From: a virus
DNA: 44,584 nucleotides
Virus record (IMG/VR): IMGVR_UViG_3300042905_001985
Coordinates: 1 to 44,584 of that record
Strand: one strand, 5' to 3'
The position numbers were made by a program, and so were the translations under genes. The notes beneath the pieces were generated by a model. That model worked only from the letters and a program-made list of their open reading frames with translations. It had not been told where the DNA came from and did no database searches. Below, piece by piece: positions 21,295 through 27,106 of the stretch; the first letter of the stretch is position 1; each line of letters opens with the position of its first letter.

Positions 21295-21681
21295 ATGGGA
21301 GACCGCGCTAACTTCGGAATCCGTCAGACTGACGGCAACACCATCTTCATCTACGGCCATTGGGCAGGTGAGGGTATGCTTGCACGATTCGCAAATGCAC
21401 TTGATAAGGCTGACGTTCGTCTGCCTTATGACGATGCCTATGGCACTCGTATCATCGTCTCGCAGTTGATTGGCGATGATTGGAACCAGCCGCTTGGTTG
21501 GGGCATCACGCTCAACAAGTTGTGTGACAACGAGCACAAGGTGCCTGTCTACGATCTAGAGACTGATACTGTCAGTCTGTATGACTTTGACTGGCATTAC
21601 AACAAGACCACCGACCTTATCTTCACGATGCCTCGCATCGACTTTGTTCGCAAGTATTCCAAGACCAAGATTGGAGTCTGA
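21295..21681 (+). CDS. Conserved actinophage protein (GDRANFG family-like)
   Basis: A 128-residue soluble alpha/beta protein. The opening GDRANFGIRQTDGNTIFIYGHWAG is a pattern I associate with a family of short proteins in actinobacterial phages and hosts whose function is unknown. Further segments are YGTRIIVSQLIGDDW and VPVYDLETDTVSLYDF. It is first in the two-gene unit ending at tRNA-Glu. Confidence 0.75.
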   Translation: MGDRANFGIRQTDGNTIFIYGHWAGEGMLARFANALDKADVRLPYDDAYGTRIIVSQLIGDDWNQPLGWGITLNKLCDNEHKVPVYDLETDTVSLYDFDWHYNKTTDLIFTMPRIDFVRKYSKTKIGV

Positions 21682-21683
21682 GC

Positions 21684-22070
21684 ATGAGCAACTACACAAT
21701 GACCGCCGTTACTGGCGTAGCCGTGTCTGAGCATGAGAAGGCGCTAGCCGATGTTGAGAGGCTAGGCAGGCGTGTATCCGAACTAGAGGGTATGCGCGAG
21801 CGGCTGTCTGAATATCTTTCAGAGTTAGAGATTGGCGACGAGATTACTCTAGGGTGTGCCCAACAGATCGCAGAGATCATGGCCATCACGCCTCGTCGGT
21901 ACATCAATCTGCGAGTGTCTGCTGAGTTTGATGTAACGGTGTCCGTTCCATTTGACTATGACGTAGACACAGACAATCTTGAGAATGATCTATCCGTGTC
22001 GATCAGTGAGCATGGTGATGTTAGTATTCTTGATGTCATGAGTGAAGTGGTCAACATCGAAGAGCAGTAA
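21684..22070 (+). CDS. Hypothetical protein with N-terminal coiled coil
   Basis: A 128-residue acidic protein. Residues ~15-50 are a heptad-rich helix (EKALADVERLGRRVSELEGM), the rest a beta-rich domain (RYINLRVSAEFDVTVSVPFDYDVD). No enzyme motif. It starts 2 nt after the previous stop and is co-transcribed from P10. Confidence 0.7.
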   Translation: MSNYTMTAVTGVAVSEHEKALADVERLGRRVSELEGMRERLSEYLSELEIGDEITLGCAQQIAEIMAITPRRYINLRVSAEFDVTVSVPFDYDVDTDNLENDLSVSISEHGDVSILDVMSEVVNIEEQ

Positions 22071-22084
22071 GAGGAAATGGCGCT

Positions 22085-22108
22085 AGCATACCGCTGCCAA
22101 CGTATGCT
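22085..22108 (+). other. Hairpin abutting tRNA-Glu
   Basis: AGCATAC-10nt-GTATGCT, perfect 7-bp arms, ending 3 nt before the tRNA 5' end. Similar hairpins precede tRNA-Asp and the tRNA-Trp candidate. Confidence 0.5.
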
Positions 22109-22111
22109 GAT

Positions 22112-22184
22112 GTCCCCATCGTCTAGTGGCCAAGGACGCCGCCCTTTCAAGGCGGTAGCACGGGTTCGAATCCCGTTGGGGATA
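22112..22184 (+). tRNA. tRNA-Glu (TTC)
   Basis: 73 nt with acceptor GTCCCCA/TGGGGAT (one G-T pair), anticodon loop CTTTCAA giving TTC, T-arm CGGGTTCGAATCCCG, discriminator A. A GGGAGGGC...GCCCTCCC hairpin starts 2 nt after it. Confidence 0.92.
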
Positions 22185-22186
22185 CT

Positions 22187-22256
22187 GGGAGGGCGGTTGT
22201 GACTGGACTCCGACTGCCCTCCCTCCAACTTATAGGCCCGGGCGCGTTTCGCGCCC
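22187..22256 (+). terminator. Hairpins after tRNA-Glu (cassette E)
   Basis: GGGAGGGC (22187-22194) pairs with GCCCTCCC (22216-22223); then GGGCGCG-TTT-CGCGCCC (22240-22256), a covarying version of the terminal hairpin seen elsewhere as GGGCACG. Confidence 0.65.
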
Positions 22257-22257
22257 A

Positions 22258-22311
22258 TTGTCAAGCCTTTTACGATCCCTTTACGACGATCACTGAAAAA
22301 TCACAGAAATA
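22258..22311 (+). repeat. TTACGA...TCACTGAAA element, copy 6
   Basis: TTGTCAAG, two TTACGA hexamers, then ATCACTGAAAA and ATCACAGAAAT in tandem, upstream of P11. Confidence 0.55.
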
Positions 22312-22337
22312 TCATCAATGTTTATCTTGGAAAAGTC

Positions 22338-22366
22338 TTGTGACTGTCAGACCCGTAGTGTATCGT
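22338..22366 (+). promoter_or_regulatory. Promoter P11 with leader
   Basis: TTGTGA (-35), 17-nt spacer with TGTCAGACCC, TATCGT (-10). The leader to the ATG at 22406 carries GGAGA. Confidence 0.7.
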
Positions 22367-22405
22367 TGTCCCATAAGTTGATTCACTACCGATTGGAGAT
22401 ACACA

Positions 22406-23407
22406 ATGTCACATGATCTAGAGAAGGGTAGCAATGGTGAGGTTTCTTTCGCCTCCCTCCGCGAACCCGCATGGCACGGCCTTGGCACCGTGTTCACTGA
22501 GGAAAAGTCCACCCGTGAGATGCTGTCTGCCGCGTACCTTGACAACTGGAACGTGCGTCTAGAGTCCGTCAACGCGCTTGCTCCCGAATACAACTTCGTC
22601 AGCGATTCGTTCATGGTCGTGCGCGATAACCCGTTCGACAACTCGCAGGACGTTCTCTCCGTCGTGGGTGAGCGTTACAACGTCGTACAGAATGAGGAAC
22701 TGTTCTCGTTTGGTGACAATATCCTTGACGGCGGTGGCCGTTGGGAGACTGCTGGCTCTATCAAGCAGGGTCGCGTGGTGTTCGGCTCACTTGCGCTGGA
22801 GCGTGAGACCGTCCTTGATCCTAGCGGTGTGAGTGACAAGGTGCTGTCGTATCTGCTGCTGCACACCTCACACGATGGTTCGGTGGCTGTTCAGGCTTCC
22901 ATCACGCCCATCCGTGTCGTGTGCCAGAATACGCTCAACTTCGCTCTCAGGTCTGTCAAGCAGTCTTACAAGATTCGCCACACCTCTACGGTGTCTGGCA
23001 AGGTTGCTGCTGCGCGTGAGGCGCTTGGTCTTGCTCATGCCTACATGGACGAGTTTGATACAATGGCTCAGGCACTCATTGAGGCTGAGATCACCAAGGC
23101 TCAGTTCGATAAGATCGTTGAGACCGCCTACCCTCGTCCTGACAAGGATGTCAAGGGTGCCATGACCAAGTGGCAGAACAAGGTTGACCAGATTCAGGAA
23201 ATCTGGACTTCCGACACGACCAACATGATCGCCACGACTGCGTGGGGTGCTCTCAATGCCATGACGGAGCGCCTTGACTGGTTCCGTACTGGTCGCGGTG
23301 AGCGTGGTCAGGAGAACGTGCTCGCTGCCGCGAGCGGCTTCGATCCTGTGACCAACGCAGAGAAGGGTCGCCTGCTCTCCATCGTGAAGCAGACGGTCGG
23401 AGTCTGA
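22406..23407 (+). CDS. DUF932 phage/plasmid-like protein
   Basis: A 333-residue protein of the DUF932 family (phage/plasmid-like protein TIGR03299 type): REPAWHGLGTVF near the N-terminus, LNWNV-like strand (DNWNVRLESV), VVGERYNVVQNEELFSF (~90), GRVVFGSLALERE, and TPIRVVCQNTLNFAL followed by RHTSTVSGKVAAAREAL. Family members are widespread on phages and plasmids and lie near replication or recombination genes; the molecular function is not established. It is a monocistronic unit from P11, with the tRNA-Trp/Tyr pair just downstream and probably on the same transcript. Confidence 0.88.
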   Translation: MSHDLEKGSNGEVSFASLREPAWHGLGTVFTEEKSTREMLSAAYLDNWNVRLESVNALAPEYNFVSDSFMVVRDNPFDNSQDVLSVVGERYNVVQNEELFSFGDNILDGGGRWETAGSIKQGRVVFGSLALERETVLDPSGVSDKVLSYLLLHTSHDGSVAVQASITPIRVVCQNTLNFALRSVKQSYKIRHTSTVSGKVAAAREALGLAHAYMDEFDTMAQALIEAEITKAQFDKIVETAYPRPDKDVKGAMTKWQNKVDQIQEIWTSDTTNMIATTAWGALNAMTERLDWFRTGRGERGQENVLAAASGFDPVTNAEKGRLLSIVKQTVGV

Positions 23408-23417
23408 TCCACCGTCC

Positions 23418-23440
23418 TGAGCATGACGCTAAACTGCTCA
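23418..23440 (+). other. Hairpin abutting tRNA-Trp candidate
   Basis: TGAGCA-11nt-TGCTCA, ending 3 nt before the tRNA. A near copy (TGAGTA...TGCTCA, with shared flanks GTCC and TAAAC) lies at about 20237-20260. Confidence 0.5.
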
Positions 23441-23443
23441 CAT

Positions 23444-23512
23444 GCCACCAGCGCAGGGACGCAGACGAGCCTCCAAAACTTGTCGTGCTAGGTTCGATTC
23501 CTAGTGGTGGTG
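23444..23512 (+). tRNA. Probable tRNA-Trp (CCA) with short D-arm
   Basis: 69 nt. Acceptor GCCACCA/TGGTGGT, anticodon loop CTCCAAA giving CCA, T-arm CTAGGTTCGATTCCTAG, discriminator G. The D region is about four nt short and the anticodon stem closes with a C-A mismatch, so it may be atypical or decayed. It lies 4 nt before tRNA-Tyr. Confidence 0.65.
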
Positions 23513-23516
23513 CTCC

Positions 23517-23596
23517 GCCTAGTAGCCCCCAAGGTGGGGGAGCGGTCTGTAAAACCGTCGCCGTTGGCATGGTTGGTTCGATTCCAACACTAGGCA
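23517..23596 (+). tRNA. tRNA-Tyr (GTA)
   Basis: 80 nt. Acceptor GCCTAGT/ACTAGGC, anticodon loop CTGTAAA giving GTA, a long variable arm as expected for bacterial tRNA-Tyr, T-arm GTTGGTTCGATTCCAAC, discriminator A. Confidence 0.88.
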
Positions 23597-23612
23597 CAAA
23601 AGACTTGACAAA

Positions 23613-23648
23613 GGGCGCGCCTCGCGCCCGGGCACACTTTCTGTGCCC
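23613..23648 (+). terminator. Hairpins after tRNA-Tyr (cassette F)
   Basis: GGGCGCG-CCT-CGCGCCC (23613-23629), then GGGCACA-CTTTC-TGTGCCC (23630-23648). Both arms differ from other cassettes but pairing is kept. Confidence 0.7.
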
Positions 23649-23700
23649 TGTCAACCTCTTTACGAACCTTTACGACGAATCACGGAAAATCACGGAAAAG
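23649..23700 (+). repeat. TTACGA...TCACGGAAA element, copy 7
   Basis: TGTCAA, two TTACGA hexamers, then AATCACGGAAA twice in tandem, immediately before P12. Confidence 0.55.
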
Positions 23701-23702
23701 TC

Positions 23703-23731
23703 TTGATGCTGTCGTACCCTCATGCTAGCCT
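23703..23731 (+). promoter_or_regulatory. Promoter P12 with leader
   Basis: TTGATG (-35), 17-nt spacer with TGTCGTACCC, TAGCCT (-10); AAAGGAG precedes the start at 23757. It appears to drive the 13-gene run to 26.53 kb. Confidence 0.7.
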
Positions 23732-23756
23732 TTATAAAACGACGAAAGGAGACATG

Positions 23757-23927
23757 ATGGACCCGAATACAACGCTTGCTCGTATCAAGACGATTTGTGA
23801 TAAGTGGGAAGAATGGGGTACACTTGAGTCTGACCCATTGGAAACTCTTGATGAGTTGACTGAACTTGTGCAATCATTGGATGAGTGGTTGTCCAATGGT
23901 GGCTTCCGCCCCGACAATTGGAGTTGA
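23757..23927 (+). CDS. Small acidic helical protein
   Basis: A 56-residue protein, AGGAG upstream (an ATG one codon earlier is too close). It is a helical bundle-like sequence (TTLARIKTICDKWEEWG, LETLDELTELVQSLDEWLSN). First gene of the long operon from P12. Family unknown. Confidence 0.65.
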   Translation: MDPNTTLARIKTICDKWEEWGTLESDPLETLDELTELVQSLDEWLSNGGFRPDNWS

Positions 23928-23928
23928 G

Positions 23929-24234
23929 ATGGAACCTGGAATCTACATTGATGGTAGTCATATGAGTAGCACCGACTTCTCTATCGCTGTTATTCGTTTT
24001 GCAGTCGCCAACGGACTAGAGATTGACATTGAGCAGTTTGAGAAAGATCAAGTAGCACTTGAGCAACAAGACCTTGTTGACGATGACCTACTTGATATCC
24101 TTGATGCTATTGACTGGACCTATGAGGATGCGATAGACTATCTCAATGACACCGCCCCCGAAGGTACATTCTGGGAGGTCTCAGATAGCAGTCTCTATCT
24201 TACGTCTGAGGAGGAGCAACTAAAATTATGGTAG
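23929..24234 (+). CDS. Acidic hypothetical protein
   Basis: A 101-residue, very acidic protein starting 1 nt after the previous stop. It contains HMSSTDFSIAVIRFAVANGLEI and a Leu/Asp-rich stretch (LVDDDLLDILDAIDW). High net negative charge recalls DNA-mimic proteins, but there is no further support for that. Its stop overlaps the next ATG (ATGGTAG). Confidence 0.65.
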   Translation: MEPGIYIDGSHMSSTDFSIAVIRFAVANGLEIDIEQFEKDQVALEQQDLVDDDLLDILDAIDWTYEDAIDYLNDTAPEGTFWEVSDSSLYLTSEEEQLKLW

Positions 24235-24614
24235 AGCGTATAGAGGTGTATTACAATCTTCATAAGCATTGCTTGTCCTACCGCCCGTCTGGTGGCAAGG
24301 TGAAGCATACGCAGGCAGTTATTCTAAACGATGTTTCATTCGACGTTCAGCCTGCGGGCAACGCGAAGGTGCGTCGTGAGGGCAAGAAGAATGTTCACGC
24401 CTTTGTTCGTGGCGTTCCCGCATGGATAAGCGACGGTAGCCTAGAAGATTACAATTCAGAAAACATGGAGCGTCAGGGCTACCGCAAGATCACCTATGAC
24501 CCTTACAAGAATGAGTCATTCGTTATGACAGACACAGGTGCGCCAATCAAGCGTGCTACTCAGGTTGTAATCACAGGTAAGACTATCTGGCTCTCAGGAC
24601 AGAGGTGGGCATGA
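24228..24614 (+). CDS. Conserved actinophage hypothetical protein
   Basis: A 128-residue basic, beta-rich protein: YYNLHKHCLSYRPSGGKV, VILNDVSFDVQPAG, KNVHAFVRGVPAW, and a C-terminal ATQVVITGKTIWLSG. The YYNLHK...KNVHAFVRG pattern is one I associate with short actinophage proteins of unknown function. It is coupled on both sides. Confidence 0.7.
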   Translation: MVERIEVYYNLHKHCLSYRPSGGKVKHTQAVILNDVSFDVQPAGNAKVRREGKKNVHAFVRGVPAWISDGSLEDYNSENMERQGYRKITYDPYKNESFVMTDTGAPIKRATQVVITGKTIWLSGQRWA

Positions 24615-24814
24615 CAAACAAGATGACTGAGGCAGAGCGCCTTGACCTCCTTGACCGCATGGCGGCAGGGGAAGATGTATGTAGACTACAATGTATCTGC
24701 GAAGAATTGGGGATTGACAATGATGGACACTGTGATCGTTGCTATTCCTATGAGGAAGATGATATCCTTGCCATGAACAATGGCATCTGCGAGTCGTGTA
24801 GAGTGGAGGGGTAA
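24611..24814 (+). CDS. Small Cys-rich protein
   Basis: A 67-residue acidic protein in an ATGA overlap. The N-terminal half is helical (EAERLDLLDRMAAGEDV); the C-terminal half has Cys pairs CRLQC, CDRC and CESC, suggesting a zinc-binding domain. The stop overlaps the next ATG (TAATG). Confidence 0.65.
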   Translation: MTNKMTEAERLDLLDRMAAGEDVCRLQCICEELGIDNDGHCDRCYSYEEDDILAMNNGICESCRVEG

Positions 24815-24999
24815 TGATTCACATTTATGAAATAGACAATGATGGGCGTGGTCCCAATACCTACCAGATTCATGAAGGCGGTGAGTTGATCGCCCACGTT
24901 GCTCCAAAGACATTCGGAGAATTGCTGGAATACTACGACCTGAAGGGCGTAGACTATGAGGTACATACTGTTGATGAATACTATAGGGGGCATGGATGA
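24814..24999 (+). CDS. Small hypothetical protein
   Basis: A 61-residue acidic protein, TAATG-coupled: beta strands (IHIYEIDNDGRGPNTYQI) and a helix (FGELLEYYDLKGV). GGAGGGG lies just upstream. Family unknown. Confidence 0.65.
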   Translation: MIHIYEIDNDGRGPNTYQIHEGGELIAHVAPKTFGELLEYYDLKGVDYEVHTVDEYYRGHG

Positions 25000-25124
25000 A
25001 ACATACATTCATTGTGACGGTGGACACAGACCTGCCAGCCGACGCACAGATCGTAATGCAAGAGCGCATGGAGCATGACGAGGACTATGGTTTTCCCTAC
25101 TCAGTAGATTGGAAGTGGAAGTAA
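24996..25124 (+). CDS. Small hypothetical protein
   Basis: A 42-residue ORF, translated by eye, ATGA-coupled and TAATG-coupled to its neighbours, beginning MKHTFIVTVDTDLPADAQ and ending SVDWKWK. The TFIVTVDTDL opening looks like one strand of a ferredoxin-like fold; function unknown. Confidence 0.6.
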   Translation: MKHTFIVTVDTDLPADAQIVMQERMEHDEDYGFPYSVDWKWK

Positions 25125-25375
25125 TGCAGTTTCATTATGTTGTATTCTATGACACAGATACTCAGAAGTGGGGGGTAGAGTTTGATACCGCCGCCTACTT
25201 TGCAGATGGTAATATCTATGATGATGATTCTGCTACGCAGACTGGCTATGGCTGGTTTGCTGCTGGTGATGATACGCCTTTGGAGGCGGCACTTGATGAG
25301 TCTCTAGTTAGACTTCTTGGATACATTGTCGATACTTGGCCTGCTCCTGGGGTGGTGGCAAGTGTCTCTTCCTGA
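25124..25375 (+). CDS. Hypothetical protein
   Basis: An 83-residue acidic alpha/beta protein starting at the TAATG overlap, with FHYVVFYDTDTQKWGVEFDT followed by a Tyr/Asp-rich loop and a helix (LEAALDESLVRLLGYIV). Family unknown. The next gene starts with GTG inside its last codons. Confidence 0.65.
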   Translation: MQFHYVVFYDTDTQKWGVEFDTAAYFADGNIYDDDSATQTGYGWFAAGDDTPLEAALDESLVRLLGYIVDTWPAPGVVASVSS

Positions 25376-25568
25376 GCGTATCAACGCTATCAAGGTCGTT
25401 ACCTATGATGTTGTCCAGATTGTAGAATCATTGCAGGCTATGAATGATGATGATGCCTATGAACCTACCATCGAAGAGGTGCTGGGGTATATCGAAGATT
25501 GGGTATATGAGGACTTTGGCGATTCCTATGGAGTTGTCTATCAGGATGAGAATGGGGAGGAACTGTAA
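25362..25568 (+). CDS. Hypothetical acidic protein
   Basis: A 68-residue protein with GTG start (GGTGG upstream). Helical first half (RINAIKVVTYDVVQIVESLQ), acidic second half (EEVLGYIEDWVYEDFGDSYG). TAATG-coupled to the next gene. Family unknown. Confidence 0.6.
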   Translation: MSLPERINAIKVVTYDVVQIVESLQAMNDDDAYEPTIEEVLGYIEDWVYEDFGDSYGVVYQDENGEEL

Positions 25569-25747
25569 TGGCTAAGTATGTAATCAGTTATCAAACCGAG
25601 GACTGGTGGGATCTAAAGGTAGAGGCATACTCTATGGATGAGGTCCTTACCAAGTTTCACAATGGGGAATATGACCACAACAGGGCCACTCTAATAGAGG
25701 GCGGCTATCTGCAAGGTTCCGTAGAGATTCGGGAGATCAGTGAATAA
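25568..25747 (+). CDS. Hypothetical protein
   Basis: A 59-residue ORF, translated by eye, starting in a TAATG overlap: beta strand MAKYVISYQTEDWWDLKVEA, helix DEVLTKFHNGEY, strand YLQGSVEIREI. Its stop overlaps the next GTG start. Confidence 0.65.
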   Translation: MAKYVISYQTEDWWDLKVEAYSMDEVLTKFHNGEYDHNRATLIEGGYLQGSVEIREISE

Positions 25748-26105
25748 GAGAGACTATCTTAGGAGTCTAGGCTTTGAGGTCGGTGAGCGAGGTCGATTCT
25801 CAGCAGAGATGCAAGAAGCCCTAAAGTCATTTGTAGAAACAGATAAGCATATTGAGAGCACTAGGAAGGTTCTAGAGCAGGCGCGTGAGCGCATTGTCCT
25901 ACCGCCTCGCATCAAGCAGCGGGAGGACAGTATCTACTGTGCAGTGCTAGAGGGTGGCACTCTTATTCGCATGGGCATGTGTTCAGACTGTCGTCAGTCA
26001 TGCGTGTGGTGCATGTGCGACGGTGGACCACAGCCTCCCAGATATCTTGATAAGCCCATCGTTTCATGGTATCCTGAACGTTCCACGGAAGGAGCATTGT
26101 GCTAG
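25740..26105 (+). CDS. Lsr2-like DNA-binding domain with C-terminal Cys cluster
   Basis: A 121-residue protein with GTG start. Residues ~4-30 (YLRSLGFEVGERGRFSAEMQEALK) match the C-terminal AT-hook-like DNA-binding domain of Lsr2, the actinobacterial nucleoid protein, including the RGR core. A helix (ESTRKVLEQARERI) follows, then a cluster CSDCRQSCVWCMC at ~82-94 that probably binds zinc. Phages are known to carry Lsr2-like genes; the pairing with a Cys cluster is unusual to me. Role in silencing or regulating DNA is inferred. Confidence 0.65.
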   Translation: MNKRDYLRSLGFEVGERGRFSAEMQEALKSFVETDKHIESTRKVLEQARERIVLPPRIKQREDSIYCAVLEGGTLIRMGMCSDCRQSCVWCMCDGGPQPPRYLDKPIVSWYPERSTEGALC

Positions 26106-26320
26106 AGGATAAGATCGCTAGGAAGATGGCCGATATGTTTGCGGATAGTCGCATCAACGTATTCGTGCTGGCTGCCATGACTCGCAGACACCTAAGTCCT
26201 AGAATGGTTCAGGTCATTGAGGAATGGTGGGACTTGCACAAGGCTGACGCAAGCACCTACATTGACAACGGACAGATTCGTCTGCCGTTCGATATTGACA
26301 CTTACAAAGTAGATTACTAG
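26099..26320 (+). CDS. Small helical protein
   Basis: A 73-residue protein starting with GTG after GGAAGGAG. It is helical and mildly basic at first (DKIARKMADMFADSRINVFV, RRHLSPRMVQVIEEWWDLHK). Family unknown. It overlaps the Lsr2-like gene by 7 nt. Confidence 0.65.
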   Translation: MLEDKIARKMADMFADSRINVFVLAAMTRRHLSPRMVQVIEEWWDLHKADASTYIDNGQIRLPFDIDTYKVDY

Positions 26321-26328
26321 GAGGAATG

Positions 26329-26532
26329 ATGACGGTCGGTGACGTTATTGACATGCTCGAATACTACGATAGGAACACAGAGATTCGCCTTGCCACACAA
26401 CCCTCATGGCCCCTTGAGTATGCAATCGGATACTCAACTGCAATGTCGGATGATGGGATCGTCTACATCGCAGAGTCCGATCAGATTGGCTATCTCCCTG
26501 GGGAGGTTGCCGCAGACTTCGGGTGGAGGTAG
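26329..26532 (+). CDS. Small hypothetical protein, last of the P12 operon
   Basis: A 67-residue acidic protein, TAGGAGGA upstream (an ATG one codon earlier also exists). The sequence (VGDVIDMLEYYDRNTEIRLA, SDDGIVYIAESDQIGYLP) has the look of a small family found in actinophages where VxDVIxxLxxxxxDxEV opens the protein. A strong terminator follows 8 nt downstream. Confidence 0.7.
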   Translation: MTVGDVIDMLEYYDRNTEIRLATQPSWPLEYAIGYSTAMSDDGIVYIAESDQIGYLPGEVAADFGWR

Positions 26533-26540
26533 TCTAACCA

Positions 26541-26568
26541 CCACCCTTGCCCTTCGGGGCAAGGGTGG
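26541..26568 (+). terminator. Perfect UUCG-capped terminator (cassette G)
   Basis: A 12-bp stem (CCACCCTTGCCC and its complement) closed by a TTCG tetraloop, with a GGGCACA remnant and AT-rich sequence after it. It ends the long P12 operon. Confidence 0.85.
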
Positions 26569-26600
26569 CCCGGGCACATAACAAATTTATTTTTAATCCA

Positions 26601-26632
26601 TTACGAACCCAATGAAAAAAGTCACTGAAATT
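26601..26632 (+). repeat. TTACGAACCC...TCACTGAAA element, copy 8
   Basis: TTACGAACCC, A-run, GTCACTGAAAT. No TGTC-type promoter follows within 60 nt. Confidence 0.5.
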
Positions 26633-26719
26633 TCTGGACATCGGATATTTTCGAATGATATGATGAAGGGCCACAGAATTGTGGTTTGGCCGGGATTTTA
26701 CAATTGTACTTTGTAATAC

Positions 26720-26752
26720 ATTACGAACCCTTCAAAAAAAATCACTGAAAGT
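26720..26752 (+). repeat. TTACGAACCC...TCACTGAAA element, copy 9
   Basis: TTACGAACCC, A-run, ATCACTGAAAG, ending about 10 nt before the ATG at 26763. Confidence 0.5.
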
Positions 26753-26762
26753 TTGGAGAAAC

Positions 26763-26849
26763 ATGGAACAAATAATATTTTGGCTGGCAATTGTAGGATT
26801 GCTGGCATCAATAGCAGTTTGGACAATCATCAAAGGCCCGGAGGACTAA
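26763..26849 (+). CDS. Tiny single-TM peptide
   Basis: A 28-residue ORF, translated by eye: MEQIIFWLAIVGLLASIAVW and a polar end KGPED. GGAG lies 7-8 nt upstream. TAATG-coupled to the next peptide. Confidence 0.5.
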   Translation: MEQIIFWLAIVGLLASIAVWTIIKGPED

Positions 26850-26923
26850 TGGAATTCCTCCTAATTATCATATGTATATTACTTATACTAGGTATGATGC
26901 AACCTCCACCACCCCGAAAATAA
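26849..26923 (+). CDS. Tiny single-TM peptide with proline tail
   Basis: A 24-residue ORF: MEFLLIIICILLILGMM then PPPPRK. A GGAGGAC before it serves as ribosome binding site. Pairing with the preceding peptide suggests a two-component membrane element; function unknown. Confidence 0.5.
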   Translation: MEFLLIIICILLILGMMQPPPPRK

Positions 26924-26999
26924 TAGTCTATAAATCTACCTGATTATCTATATTTTTATTCATTTTTCCGGTAACTTTTATATCTTTTCTGGCAAAAAC

Positions 27000-27032
27000 C
27001 TTTACGAACCCTCGAAAAAAAATCACTGGAAT
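27000..27032 (+). repeat. TTACGAACCC...TCACTGGAA element, copy 10
   Basis: TTTACGAACCC, A-run, ATCACTGGAAT, in noncoding sequence with no promoter or gene after it. Confidence 0.5.
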
Positions 27033-27106
27033 TGTGGTCATTTGTCATTCATACCACTATATGTAGTGGTTGGATATATAAATGACTATGTAATTTGTAT
27101 TACGAA

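Noticed and set aside
22578-23654. Several ORFs overlapping the DUF932 gene and the tRNA pair
   Set aside because: They are shadows of a GC-rich gene; the 23253-23654 reading crosses both tRNAs and the hairpin cassette in antisense.
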